64,000 nucleotides of DNA, taken from Leadbetterella byssophila_A (GTDB lineage Bacteria > Bacteroidota > Bacteroidia > Cytophagales > Spirosomataceae). The position numbers were made by a program, and so were the translations under genes. This document shows positions 1 through 8,545 of this stretch, in pieces. The stretch covers positions 1 to 64,000 of the forward strand of contig JBEBRR010000010.1 in the NCBI GenBank assembly GCA_040394735.1, in the 5' to 3' direction. The notes beneath the pieces were generated by a model. It ran no database searches, was not told where the DNA came from, and worked only from the letters and a program-made list of their open reading frames with translations. Numbering within the stretch: the first letter of the stretch is position 1; each line of letters opens with the position of its first letter.

Positions 1-420
1 GCTACCCCTATGATAGGATGGGATATTACGGAAAAAGGGACAGTAGCCGGACTGGGAGCTTCGATCATGTATTACGGGGCAGATAAAATTTACGGTGGCG
101 GGCTGTCTGTCGGTCCCAAGGTTTTTGTGCGTCAGGCCATCTGGCGGACGGTCTTTGCCCACGCCGAGTACGAGCTGATGAACTCGTCGCCCTATAATTT
201 CTATGATGTAGACCCTTCTACCATTCAGGGGCTTAACCCTAAGAACAAATGGGGCGGAACAGGGTATATAGGCGCAGGCTTTTACCAGAACGGTATGAGA
301 ACGCAGGGGGGAGGCTTCATCTCGGTGCTGTATAATCTTAATGCGCCCAACTCAGGCTATATTAACCGCCAGTCTATCGGTGATGGACGCTTTGTGCTGA
401 GAATCGGTTTTTTCATATAA
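1..420 (+). CDS. C-terminal part of an outer-membrane beta-barrel-like protein (partial)
   Basis: The reading frame is open from base 1, so the gene begins before the window and only its last 139 or so codons are seen. An internal ATG at base 10 is unlikely to be the true start because the frame continues upstream of it. The fragment is rich in Gly, Tyr and Asn, alternates polar and apolar residues (for example YIGAGFYQNGMR, GGGFISVLYNLN) and ends in RIGFFI. This is the pattern of the last strands of an outer-membrane barrel with an aromatic C-terminus. No specific family could be named; it may be one of the small barrel proteins common in Bacteroidota. It converges on purU across an 80-base gap that holds a CACAAAG repeat. 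Confidence 0.6.
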   Translation, partial: ATPMIGWDITEKGTVAGLGASIMYYGADKIYGGGLSVGPKVFVRQAIWRTVFAHAEYELMNSSPYNFYDVDPSTIQGLNPKNKWGGTGYIGAGFYQNGMRTQGGGFISVLYNLNAPNSGYINRQSIGDGRFVLRIGFFI

Positions 421-446
421 AAAGCGGAGAACCCGGCCTTCTCGTC

Positions 447-495
447 CTTTGTGAAATATCTGTTTGCACAAAGAACACAAAGTAAAGGCACAAAG
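447..495. repeat. CACAAAG/CTTTGTG intergenic repeat, copy 1
   Basis: One CTTTGTG (447-453) is followed by three CACAAAG units (467-473, 476-482, 489-495) in the gap between two converging genes. A related cluster with the unit ratio reversed lies at 46463-46544, also between converging genes. The inverted units could fold into a hairpin in RNA from either strand. Coordinates are read directly; any function is inference. Confidence 0.6.
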
Positions 496-500
496 AGCAT

Positions 501-1340
501 CTACAAAATCACGGTCCGGTTCCCGTAAATAAAGACCCGGTCGGCAAAAACCAGCCGCAGTGCTTTCATCAGGACCCGGGTTTCTACGTCTCGGCCGTCG
601 CGGGCCATATCAGAGGCCGAATAGCGATGATCCACATCCTTGGTGTCCTGGGCAATGATGGGCCCCTGGTCAAGGTCGTCGTTCACGAAATGCGCCGTGG
701 CACCAATGATTTTTACCCCCCGGTCATGCGCCTGCCGGTAAGGATTGGCGCCGATAAACGCCGGCAGGAAAGAATGATGAATGTTAATGATCTTGTCCGG
801 GTAGTGCGCCACAAATTCCGGGGAGAGGATACGCATATACTTGGCCAGCACCAGGTATTCCGGTGCGTAAATATCGAGGGTTTTTAAGATAGCAGCCTCG
901 TGCTCCCCCCGGCTTTTCCCTTCCGCATCAATATAATGAAAAGGTATGCCGAACTTGGATACAAAAGGCTGCAGTATATTGTGGTTACTGACCACCGCCA
1001 GCACGTTGGCGTTGATCTCGCCGAACATATACCGGATCAGGATTTCCGACAAGCAGTGATGCTCTTTGGTGCAGAACACCACCACATTCTTCTTTTTAAG
1101 GAAATCCAGGCGGAATTTCACCTGTTCATCCGGGATACGGTTTCTCAGGTCGGCGAGGATTCTTTCTTTGTCCAGCGTGTCACCGTTCTCAAACTCGGTA
1201 CGCATGTAAAAGCGCTTGTCGGGGCTTACATATTCGGTCTGCTTGATAATATTGCAGGTATTATTGAACAGCACGGCACTGACATGGTAAATCAGCCCTT
1301 TGGCGTCCGGGCCTTCAGTGAGGAGAATATGACTGGCCAT
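501..1340 (-). CDS. purU: Formyltetrahydrofolate deformylase
   Basis: Hydrolyses 10-formyltetrahydrofolate to formate and tetrahydrofolate, balancing the one-carbon pool in the cytoplasm and supplying formate for purine synthesis. The protein has 279 residues, usual for PurU. An N-terminal ACT-type regulatory domain covers about residues 1-78 and a formyltransferase domain about 85-279. The catalytic triad of the PurN/PurU fold is visible as N186 and H188 in the NIHHSFLP motif and D224 in HFVNDDLDQGP. The start lies 1 base after the stop of der on the same strand, so the two are almost certainly cotranscribed. In E. coli PurU the ACT domain senses methionine and glycine; whether that holds here cannot be seen. 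Confidence 0.93.
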   Translation of the reverse strand: MASHILLTEGPDAKGLIYHVSAVLFNNTCNIIKQTEYVSPDKRFYMRTEFENGDTLDKERILADLRNRIPDEQVKFRLDFLKKKNVVVFCTKEHHCLSEILIRYMFGEINANVLAVVSNHNILQPFVSKFGIPFHYIDAEGKSRGEHEAAILKTLDIYAPEYLVLAKYMRILSPEFVAHYPDKIINIHHSFLPAFIGANPYRQAHDRGVKIIGATAHFVNDDLDQGPIIAQDTKDVDHRYSASDMARDGRDVETRVLMKALRLVFADRVFIYGNRTVIL

Positions 1341-1341
1341 A

Positions 1342-2655
1342 TTATTTTTTACGAAAAAAAGTGGTTATGGTCACCCCTTCAAACCCGAAGTGCTCACGGA
1401 TCTGGTTCTGTAAAAAGCGCTGGTATGACTCCTTGACGTACTGCGGAAGGTTACAGAAGAAGATAAAAGTGGGCGAGGGCGTAGGCAGCTGCACAATGTA
1501 CTTGATCTTGACGGTCTTCCCTTTGATAGAAGGCGGCGGAGTACGTTCGATGATCGGCAGGAGCACGTCGTTCAGCCGTGAGGTGGAGATCTGCTGCTTT
1601 TTGTTTTCGTACACCTCCATGGCCGCTTCCACTACCTGGAAGATCCGCTGCTTGTTCAGCGCCGATGCAAAAACCACCGGCATATAGTTCATGGGAGCTA
1701 TCCTTTCCAGGATCTCTTTCTTCAGGGTGTCAGCCGTTTTGGAGTCTTTTTCCACGGCATCCCATTTATTGATCATCAGTACAATGCCTTTTTTGGCATT
1801 ATGCGCCTGGGCAATGATGCTGATGTCCTGTGCCTCCAGTCCGCGGGTGGCGTCCAGCAGGATAATACACACATCTGACTTGTCCAACGCTTTGATGGAA
1901 CGCAGCACTGAGTAAAACTCCAGGTCTTCATTCACCTTTGATTTTTTGCGTATCCCGGCCGTATCGGTCAGGATAAAGTCTTTTCCGAACATTTTATAGC
2001 GGGTATCAATCGCGTCACGGGTGGTTCCGGCAATATCGGTTACAATGCTCCGGTCTTTACCCAGGAGGGCATTCAGGAACGAAGATTTACCGGCATTGGG
2101 TCTTCCCAGGATGGCAATACGCGCTATGCCCTCTTCGTTGGCTTCTTCCGTGTCATCTGCCAGGTGTTCGATCACCTTATCGAGGAGATCGCCCGTGCCT
2201 GAACCGTCAATGGCGGAAATAGGGTAGACATCCCCCGGAAGCCCCATGCCGTAAAATTCGGAAGCGGTAAGATTGGCCCGTTCAAAGGTCTCCGCTTTAT
2301 TGGCTACTACCAAAAGGGGTTTTTTTGAGCGGCGAAGCACCCCGGCAAATTCCTCATCCAGTTCGGTGAGGCCTTCTTTGGCATCTACCACGAACAGGAC
2401 TACTGTAGCCTCTTCAATGGCCAGCTCCACCTGGCTCCGGATGGCCTCTTCAAACGTATCGTCTGAACCCACCACGTATCCGCCGGTGTCAATCACGGTA
2501 AAATGCTTGTCGAGCCAGAAGGCGTTGCCGTAATGACGGTCACGGGTAACGCCTGGCTGATTATCGGTAATGGCAACCCGCTCTTCAATTAAACGGTTAA
2601 ACAGGGTGGATTTCCCTACGTTCGGTCTGCCTACTATTGCTACTATATTGGCCAT
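1342..2655 (-). CDS. der: Ribosome-assembly GTPase Der (EngA)
   Basis: Essential GTPase that acts in maturation of the 50S ribosomal subunit. The 437 residues hold two tandem G domains and a C-terminal KH-like domain (about 350-437), the defining Der architecture. G domain 1 has GRPNVGKST (9-17) and DTGG (56-59). G domain 2 has GRPNAGKSS (184-192), DTAG near 231 and NKWD (296-299). The G4 motif of domain 1 reads NKAE (119-122) instead of NKxD; Glu for Asp occurs in other Der proteins and is not taken as inactivating. It is the first gene of a der-purU unit with a good -7 box 52 bases upstream. Confidence 0.96.
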   Translation of the reverse strand: MANIVAIVGRPNVGKSTLFNRLIEERVAITDNQPGVTRDRHYGNAFWLDKHFTVIDTGGYVVGSDDTFEEAIRSQVELAIEEATVVLFVVDAKEGLTELDEEFAGVLRRSKKPLLVVANKAETFERANLTASEFYGMGLPGDVYPISAIDGSGTGDLLDKVIEHLADDTEEANEEGIARIAILGRPNAGKSSFLNALLGKDRSIVTDIAGTTRDAIDTRYKMFGKDFILTDTAGIRKKSKVNEDLEFYSVLRSIKALDKSDVCIILLDATRGLEAQDISIIAQAHNAKKGIVLMINKWDAVEKDSKTADTLKKEILERIAPMNYMPVVFASALNKQRIFQVVEAAMEVYENKKQQISTSRLNDVLLPIIERTPPPSIKGKTVKIKYIVQLPTPSPTFIFFCNLPQYVKESYQRFLQNQIREHFGFEGVTITTFFRKK

Positions 2656-2706
2656 AATTTCTTTTTTTAAACACTTCCCCGGCCTTATGCTCAGGGAAAA
2701 AGGTCA

Positions 2707-2714
2707 CAAAATTA
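2707..2714 (-). promoter_or_regulatory. -7 box for der-purU
   Basis: The minus strand reads TAATTTTG, an exact match to the Bacteroidota TAnnTTTG element. Transcription would start near 2702 and leave a leader of about 47 bases before der. A TTTA about 20 bases further upstream could be a weak -33 element. Confidence 0.55.
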
Positions 2715-2740
2715 CTAAAAAAATCGTAAAGTAGTTGATT

Positions 2741-3637
2741 TTAAACAAATAATGAGTTCCAGGAAATAAACAGGATGGCCAGGATAGCCAGTCCTAAGCC
2801 TGCCTGGTTCAGCCGGCCCAGTTTTTCCCTGAAAAACACCAGAGATACCAGTGCAGACACCAGGATAACGCCCATATTATATAGCGGATAAACGAAAGCC
2901 CCGCTGCTGCCGTAATGATTCAGCGCCAGGATCAGGAAATAAAAAGAAAGAAAATTGGGTATGCCCAGGGTGACCGCTGCCACGAGGTTCTTTGCCCGGA
3001 AAGTATCCTGCCCTTTCAGTAGCTGAAATCCCCACAGGACAAATCCGGAGATCACCGCTCCCAGCACCATAATGAGCATCACCGGAATGGCGCCGGGGCT
3101 GTTCCGGATAACATGGATCTGGATATAATTAATGGCAGTGTTGGTAATACCGTATAAAAGAAAAACCGCCAGGGCCAGTCCGCCGCTTTGAAGGAAACCC
3201 TCCTCCCTCTGTCCATTATCTGCTTTCCAGGAAGCAATGGCCACCGCCACCAGGCCCAGGGCCAGTCCCAGGTAATTAACCGGGCCGAACGCCATGGAAT
3301 CCGAACCGAAAATAAAAAGGCTGAACAGTACGGGAATCACCAGCGAAATATTATTGGCCAGGGAAGTGAGGGTCATACCGATCCGCTGGGTGGCCGTACC
3401 GCTCAGGATAAACGTAACGATAAAGCCCGCTCCCAGGGCCAGGCAGTACCAGGTCCAGCTTTGCGTCAGATTCAGCGTGAAGGTTTCTTCTTTTTCCATA
3501 AGAAGATAACCCAGCAGGAAGCAAACGGGATAGTTAAAAACAATGGCCTGGAAGGTATGGATGCCGTAACGGGGAAACAGCCGGAAATTTACGAGTAAAC
3601 CCACAGAAAGCACAATGCTGAGAATAAGATAGATCAT
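2741..3637 (-). CDS. EamA/DMT-family inner-membrane transporter
   Basis: Predicted drug/metabolite transporter of 298 residues with about ten hydrophobic segments, the usual size and layout of the EamA family (two repeats of five helices). The substrate cannot be told from sequence; relatives export amino acids, sugars or other small metabolites. The frame extends upstream to 3715, but the first 26 residues there are basic and non-hydrophobic. The start at 3637 places the first helix (MIYLILSIVLSVGLLV) at the N-terminus, as expected. It is a single gene, divergent from the ABC exporter and upstream of der on the same strand. Confidence 0.78.
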   Translation of the reverse strand: MIYLILSIVLSVGLLVNFRLFPRYGIHTFQAIVFNYPVCFLLGYLLMEKEETFTLNLTQSWTWYCLALGAGFIVTFILSGTATQRIGMTLTSLANNISLVIPVLFSLFIFGSDSMAFGPVNYLGLALGLVAVAIASWKADNGQREEGFLQSGGLALAVFLLYGITNTAINYIQIHVIRNSPGAIPVMLIMVLGAVISGFVLWGFQLLKGQDTFRAKNLVAAVTLGIPNFLSFYFLILALNHYGSSGAFVYPLYNMGVILVSALVSLVFFREKLGRLNQAGLGLAILAILFISWNSLFV

Positions 3638-3791
3638 CAGGCAGCGATTTAATGATGGTGTATAGCTTAAGCGGCGCAAAAAGCGCGTTGAAAACCCGTT
3701 CCGGAACAAAAACAAAAAACCGTTAAAAAATGTTCAGGGCCAAAAATGGCCTGTTCAGCCGGATTACCGGAATTTTATAGCATAATCCTTT

Positions 3792-3799
3792 TACCTTTG
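3792..3799 (+). promoter_or_regulatory. -7 box upstream of the ABC exporter gene
   Basis: TACCTTTG matches TAnnTTTG exactly. A transcript starting near 3804 would carry a leader of about 130 bases, which contains the two heptad repeat blocks at 3811-3845 and 3899-3926. No clear -33 element was seen. Confidence 0.5.
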
Positions 3800-3810
3800 C
3801 ACCGGTGAAA

Positions 3811-3845
3811 AGCCACAAGCCATCTGCTGCCTGCTATCAGACTGC
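3811..3845. repeat. Degenerate 7-bp-period array, block 1
   Basis: Consecutive heptads read AGCCACA, AGCCATC, TGCTGCC, TGCTATC, AGACTGC. Neighbouring units pair up as near copies (units 1 and 2; units 3 and 4) in the same 7-base phase. It lies in the predicted leader of the ABC exporter gene. Confidence 0.5.
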
Positions 3846-3898
3846 CTGTGAGCAAAATGCCGCGCGTTCCGGACAAGCCGGGCTGCCGCGGTAACCCG

Positions 3899-3926
3899 AC
3901 TCGGAAGTAAGTACTCGGAACTCGGA
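3899..3926. repeat. ACTCGGA heptad array
   Basis: ACTCGGA occurs exactly at 3899-3905, 3913-3919 and 3920-3926, with a decayed unit (AGTAAGT) at 3906-3912, so four units sit in one 7-base phase. The array ends 10 bases before the ATG of the ABC exporter gene. Confidence 0.7.
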
Positions 3927-3936
3927 ACTTTTACAC

Positions 3937-5754
3937 ATGAAAATCTATATGCGGATATTGGGTTTCGCAGGAAACCTGAAAAACTTTATCGTTCCCTTCG
4001 CTTTCTTTTCTCTGATTGCGGGAGTGTTCGGGGTTCTGAACCTGGCCCTCCTTAAACCCCTGCTGGATGTGCTGTTTGACCAGGTAAGTCCCGAGAAGAT
4101 GCAGGAAATCCTGCAAAGTGATCCCCGCTGGTATGATGTTATCGGCCATTTTTATAAAGGATTTGCTGAGAACGCCATCGCTAACGGCAAGCTGGCCACC
4201 CTCCGGTTCGTGGTTTTTGCCGTGATACTGGCCAGCCTCATCAATAATTTCGCCAGATACCTGAGCGTACGGGTGCTGGAGAAATTCAAAACTTCTATGA
4301 TCGCCAATCTGCGTAACCGCGTCTTTTCACACACACTGGGCCTCCACCTGGGTTTCTTTACCAATGAAAAAAAAGGAGAGCTGATGTCACGTATTACGGG
4401 GGATGTACAGGAAGTGGAAAACTCCATTGCAAGCTCCTTCTCCGCCGTGATCAAAGAAAGTATATCACTGGTATCCTTTATAGTGGCCCTGGTGGCGCTA
4501 TCATGGAAGCTTTCGCTTTTTGCCCTCCTGCTGGTGCCTGTGATTTCGGGTTTTCTGGCCTATATGATCAAAAAACTGCGGACCAACGCCACCGACAGCC
4601 AGCAGCGGCTGAGCAATATTGTCAGTGTAATGGAAGAAGCTTTCGGAAGTATGCGGGTAGTGAAGGCGTTCCGGGCAGAGAAATATGTGTCAGATAAGTT
4701 TTCCAATGAAAATGAACAATACCGCCGGGCCGTGTACGGCTATTCCAAGAAACGGGAGCTGGCCAGTCCGTTTTCCGAATTTTCGGGGGTGACGGCAGTT
4801 GCCGGACTGCTGTATTTCGGCGGAGCGATGATCCTGAACCAGACGGGTGGCCTGGAGGCTTCCGATTTCATTACCTTTATTGCCCTGTTTTCACAGATCA
4901 CACGCCCTGCGAAAGAGATATCCAACGCCTTCGGGCAGGCCCAGCGGGGCATCGTGGCCGGTGCCCGGATCCTTGAACTTATGGACAGGGAAGTGGAGAT
5001 ACCGGAAGGTACCCGGAATATGACATTCGACCGGGAAATTGTTTTTGATCATGTACATTTTTCCTATAATCCTGAACGCGAGATCCTGAACGACATCTGC
5101 TTCCGGATCCCCAAGGGGCATACCGTAGCGCTCGTAGGAGCTTCCGGCGGGGGCAAGTCTACCCTGGCCGACCTGCTTATCCGGTTTTATGATGTGACCC
5201 GGGGAAGCATTACCATTGACGGGATCAACATCAGGGAACTGAAACAGGACAGCCTCCGGAGCGGAATGGGTGTGGTAACCCAGGAGCCGATGCTTTTTAA
5301 TGATACCATTGCCAATAATATTTCTTTCGGCCGCGAGGTATCGGAAGAGGAGATCATCCGGGCCGCAAAAATTGCCAATGCGCATGACTTCATCCTGGCG
5401 CAGCCCCAGGGATACCAGACCCAGATAGGTGATCGGGGCTCCCGGCTTTCGGGAGGACAGAAGCAGCGTTTGTCGATAGCCCGGGCCATTGTTCAGAATC
5501 CGCCCATCCTTATCCTGGATGAAGCCACATCTGCGCTGGATACCGAGTCGGAAAAGCTGGTTCAGGAAGCCCTGACCGCCCTCATGAAGAACCGGACCAC
5601 CCTGGTGGTGGCCCATCGCCTGAGTACCATTCAGAACGCCGATAATATCCTGGTGATCAATAACGGGAAATTGGTAGAGGCCGGAAGGCACGATGAGCTT
5701 ATGCAGAGGGAAAACGGCTACTACCGCAAGCTGGCCGGCATGCAGGAGCTGTGA
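3937..5754 (+). CDS. MsbA-like ABC exporter half-transporter
   Basis: ATP-driven exporter with a transmembrane domain fused to a nucleotide-binding domain; it should work as a homodimer in the inner membrane. The family moves lipids, lipid A-core or drugs outward; substrate here is unknown. The protein has 605 residues, with membrane helices over about 1-330 and the ATPase domain over about 350-605. Walker A is GASGGGKST with K407, the signature LSGGQ is 504-508, Walker B ends in D528-E529, and the switch histidine is H560. It appears to be a single gene with a repeat-rich leader of about 130 bases. It could be the essential lipid flippase MsbA, but sequence alone does not settle that. Confidence 0.88.
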   Translation: MKIYMRILGFAGNLKNFIVPFAFFSLIAGVFGVLNLALLKPLLDVLFDQVSPEKMQEILQSDPRWYDVIGHFYKGFAENAIANGKLATLRFVVFAVILASLINNFARYLSVRVLEKFKTSMIANLRNRVFSHTLGLHLGFFTNEKKGELMSRITGDVQEVENSIASSFSAVIKESISLVSFIVALVALSWKLSLFALLLVPVISGFLAYMIKKLRTNATDSQQRLSNIVSVMEEAFGSMRVVKAFRAEKYVSDKFSNENEQYRRAVYGYSKKRELASPFSEFSGVTAVAGLLYFGGAMILNQTGGLEASDFITFIALFSQITRPAKEISNAFGQAQRGIVAGARILELMDREVEIPEGTRNMTFDREIVFDHVHFSYNPEREILNDICFRIPKGHTVALVGASGGGKSTLADLLIRFYDVTRGSITIDGINIRELKQDSLRSGMGVVTQEPMLFNDTIANNISFGREVSEEEIIRAAKIANAHDFILAQPQGYQTQIGDRGSRLSGGQKQRLSIARAIVQNPPILILDEATSALDTESEKLVQEALTALMKNRTTLVVAHRLSTIQNADNILVINNGKLVEAGRHDELMQRENGYYRKLAGMQEL

Positions 5755-5856
5755 TTTTGCTGTACATCCGGCTTCAGAATACAAAAAAACATCCGTTTAC
5801 TAAAATTTTAATAGCGGGTTAGCAGTTTATCATTCCGGAAAGGGTTTATTTTTACG

Positions 5857-7350
5857 ATGAAAAACGGAATGAAGATCATGTATGCAAGAAGGAGATGGAC
5901 GCTGCTGGTATTTCTTACAGCAGCAATAGGGTTGAGCTCATGCGAAGCGCTGACAGAGGTTTCAAAAATAAAGGACGGCACAGACGGAACCGGCACGGGA
6001 ACGCTCCATCCGTCAAATAACGGGCTGAGTAATCAAACTGTTAATAACTGGATCTATGACAACATGAATGCTTATTATCTTTGGGGCGACAAGATGCCCT
6101 CCAAAGCCAATAGCAGCCTGGGAAAAGTACCGGACGAGTACTTTGGGTCACTCCTTTACCAGTACGGTACCGTAGACCGGTTCTCATGGATAGAAGAAGA
6201 TGCCGAGGAACTTTTAAAAAGCCTGCAGGGAGTTACCAAATCCAGCGGATTCAGCTATACGCCTTTCCTGGCAGGAGCCAACACCAAGGATGTCATATTT
6301 GCGGTACGGTACAGCATTAAAGACTCACCGGCGGCCAATGCCGGACTTACCCGGGGCGATATCATTTCCAAAGTAAACGGGGTCACCATTGACACCCTGA
6401 ACTACCGTACCATTCTTGCTTCAGACAACCTGGTATTTACCCTGGCCGAACGTTCGGGAGGGTCGTTTGTACCCACAGGAAAGACCATTTCGGTGACCAA
6501 ACAGGTCATTCAGAACTTTCCGGTACAATTCTATAAGATTATTGAATCGGGGGATAAGAAGATCGGCTACCTGGTATACACCCAGTTTATCCCGGGAATT
6601 ACCACCAACGGGGCTACCAATGCACAGTTTGATAATGAGCTTCGTGCCCTCTTCGGGGAGTTCAAAGCCCAAGGCGTCAGTGAGCTGGTACTGGACCTCC
6701 GGTATAACGGTGGCGGATATATCAGCTCTTCCGATGTGCTGAGCGCGCTGATTGTTAAAAACCTCCGTCCCGGAACATTAATGAGCAAGCAGATCTGGAG
6801 CGACAACGCCCGGAAAATTTTTAACGACCCGGAGTCAGCCTATGAAAGCTACTGGCGGAGTGAGGCCAATAACCTGGGTAACCTTAACCGGGTGTTTATC
6901 CTGACTTCAGGCAGTACGGCATCTGCCAGCGAGCTGGTGATCAATAATCTCAAGCCGTTCATGGAAGTGGTCCTGGTGGGGGGAAACACCTATGGAAAAG
7001 ATGTGGGCTCGGTGACCATTGACGACTCCAGAAATAACTACCGCTGGAAATGGGGGCTTCAGCCTATTGTTCTGAGAACGGTAAATGCCCTTGGCGAAGC
7101 TAATTACGGCACCAAATCCGGATTTACGCCGGACTACCCCGTGAATGACAACATACTGCCTTACCAGCCCTTCGGAGATCCGTCAGAAACCCTGTTGAAG
7201 GTGGTGCTGGAAAAAATCACCGGCACGTCTTCCGTGGCTTCGGCAAGAGCGGCGGCAACCCTTGCCCTACCGGCACTGGAAAAAGGCGGCGGCTTTGATA
7301 ACCCGAGGAACAATATCAGGGATATGTACCTGGAAAGCCCGAGGAAATAA
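5857..7350 (+). CDS. S41-family C-terminal processing peptidase, lipoprotein
   Basis: Serine protease of the tail-specific/CtpA class, anchored as a lipoprotein. A signal sequence ends in a lipobox (GLSSC, C29), followed by an S41 N-terminal helical region, a PDZ domain (about 140-220) and the protease core. The nucleophile is S356 in STASASEL and the general base K381 in TYGKD; their spacing of 25 matches CtpA (S372/K397). Total length is 497 residues. ATGs at residues 5 and 8 are alternative starts that would still leave a lipoprotein signal. Targets are unknown. It is unlinked in function to ilvE, which follows after 67 bases. Confidence 0.88.
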   Translation: MKNGMKIMYARRRWTLLVFLTAAIGLSSCEALTEVSKIKDGTDGTGTGTLHPSNNGLSNQTVNNWIYDNMNAYYLWGDKMPSKANSSLGKVPDEYFGSLLYQYGTVDRFSWIEEDAEELLKSLQGVTKSSGFSYTPFLAGANTKDVIFAVRYSIKDSPAANAGLTRGDIISKVNGVTIDTLNYRTILASDNLVFTLAERSGGSFVPTGKTISVTKQVIQNFPVQFYKIIESGDKKIGYLVYTQFIPGITTNGATNAQFDNELRALFGEFKAQGVSELVLDLRYNGGGYISSSDVLSALIVKNLRPGTLMSKQIWSDNARKIFNDPESAYESYWRSEANNLGNLNRVFILTSGSTASASELVINNLKPFMEVVLVGGNTYGKDVGSVTIDDSRNNYRWKWGLQPIVLRTVNALGEANYGTKSGFTPDYPVNDNILPYQPFGDPSETLLKVVLEKITGTSSVASARAAATLALPALEKGGGFDNPRNNIRDMYLESPRK

Positions 7351-7417
7351 AACTGTATTTCATTGTTTTAACAACAAAATATTATTGGTAACTTGCAGAT
7401 CATTAAACAATCTTAAG

Positions 7418-8485
7418 ATGGCAACACAAACATTGAACTTCAACATCACCAGGGTTGAAAAAAGCAGGATAAATCAGTTGGATCCGCAAAATATTGTCTT
7501 CGGATCACTTTTTACAGATCATATGCTGGTGGCCGATTATATAAATGGCGAATGGCAGACTCCTGAGATTCTTCCCTACGGTAAAATGGAGTTTACTCCC
7601 GCCCTGGCCTCTATCCATTACGGTCAATCGATCTTTGAAGGAATGAAGGCTTTCAAATCGGAGGAAGACGAGGTGTTTATGTTCAGGCCATTGGAAAACT
7701 TCAGGCGGTTTAATATTTCGGCAGAGCGGATGAGCATGCCGGCGGTTCCGGAAGAGATCTTCATAGGAGGACTGGAAGAGCTGCTGCGTCTGGATGCGGC
7801 ATGGGTGCCCAAAGGAGGAGATAATTCGCTGTATCTCCGGCCTTTCATGTTTGCCACAGATGAATATCTGGGCGTACGTACGGCCCTGAATTACCGTTTC
7901 ATGATCATTATGAGCCCGGCAGGTTCCTACTATTCCAAACCTCCCAAGGTAAAGGTGGAAAAAGAATTTATACGGGCCGCCCCCGGCGGAGTAGGATTTG
8001 CCAAATGTGCGGGTAACTACGCGGCTTCCCTGTACCCTGCCAGGCTGGCGGCTGATCAGGGCTATACGCAGTTGCTTTGGACAGATGCGCTGGAACATAA
8101 GTATTTTGAGGAATCGGGTACCATGAACGTGGTATTTGTAAAAGACGGAAAGATCATTACCCCTGCTGTAAGCTCTACTATTCTGAAGGGTACTACCCGG
8201 GAGGCCCTTCTGCAGATAGCGCAAGATAAAGGATATGAGATAGAAGAAAGAAGAGTATCGGTTGAAGAGATTATCGAAGGGCTGCGGAACGGATCCGTTA
8301 CGGAGGTTTTCGGCGTCGGTACCGCGGTAGTGGTATCTCCTTTCTCGGCTGTGGGCTATGAAGGAGAAGACCTGCCTCTGCCGGAAGTGACGGAATCATC
8401 GGTATCGCAGATTCTCAAAACATCATTGAATAATATCCGTACGGGTAAGGAAGAGGATAAGTACGGATGGGTATGGCGGGTGTAA
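7418..8485 (+). CDS. ilvE: Branched-chain amino acid aminotransferase
   Basis: PLP enzyme that makes the last step of leucine, isoleucine and valine synthesis (keto acid plus glutamate) and the first step of their breakdown. With the start at ATG 7418 the protein is 355 residues, the usual length of class II branched-chain transaminases. The frame is open upstream to 7262 but that extension overlaps the S41 gene. The PLP lysine is K196 in FAKCAGNYAAS, and the EESGTMN motif that contacts PLP lies further on. It sits about 5 kb from the leu/cim operon on the opposite strand, so it is regulated separately. A near-match TAACTTGC upstream could be its -7 box. Confidence 0.94.
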   Translation: MATQTLNFNITRVEKSRINQLDPQNIVFGSLFTDHMLVADYINGEWQTPEILPYGKMEFTPALASIHYGQSIFEGMKAFKSEEDEVFMFRPLENFRRFNISAERMSMPAVPEEIFIGGLEELLRLDAAWVPKGGDNSLYLRPFMFATDEYLGVRTALNYRFMIIMSPAGSYYSKPPKVKVEKEFIRAAPGGVGFAKCAGNYAASLYPARLAADQGYTQLLWTDALEHKYFEESGTMNVVFVKDGKIITPAVSSTILKGTTREALLQIAQDKGYEIEERRVSVEEIIEGLRNGSVTEVFGVGTAVVVSPFSAVGYEGEDLPLPEVTESSVSQILKTSLNNIRTGKEEDKYGWVWRV

Positions 8486-8496
8486 ACCTGTTTTGC

Positions 8497-8504
8497 TATC
8501 TTTG
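8497..8504 (+). promoter_or_regulatory. -7 box immediately before a terminator-like hairpin
   Basis: TATCTTTG is an exact TAnnTTTG match. It ends one base before the inverted repeat at 8506-8530, so a transcript starting here would begin within the hairpin. It could belong to the GH9 gene at 8546 or be fortuitous. Confidence 0.4.
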
Positions 8505-8505
8505 T

Positions 8506-8537
8506 AAGGCTACCTCATACAGGTAGCCTTAATTTTT
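8506..8537 (+). terminator. Intrinsic terminator or leader hairpin between ilvE and GH9 gene
   Basis: A perfect 10-bp stem (AAGGCTACCT / AGGTAGCCTT) with loop CATAC is followed by AATTTTT. This is a canonical Rho-independent terminator for ilvE, whose stop is 20 bases upstream. It lies only 8 bases before the GH9 start codon. Confidence 0.75.
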
Positions 8538-8545
8538 GATAAGCT

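Noticed and set aside
1342..2655. Der with an inactive first G domain because of NKAE
   Set aside because: All other GTPase motifs are intact and Glu replaces Asp in the G4 motif of other Der proteins, so loss of function is not supported.
4891..5784. 297-codon open frame opposite the ABC ATPase domain
   Set aside because: Covers the Walker motifs of the exporter on the opposite strand; no family resemblance.
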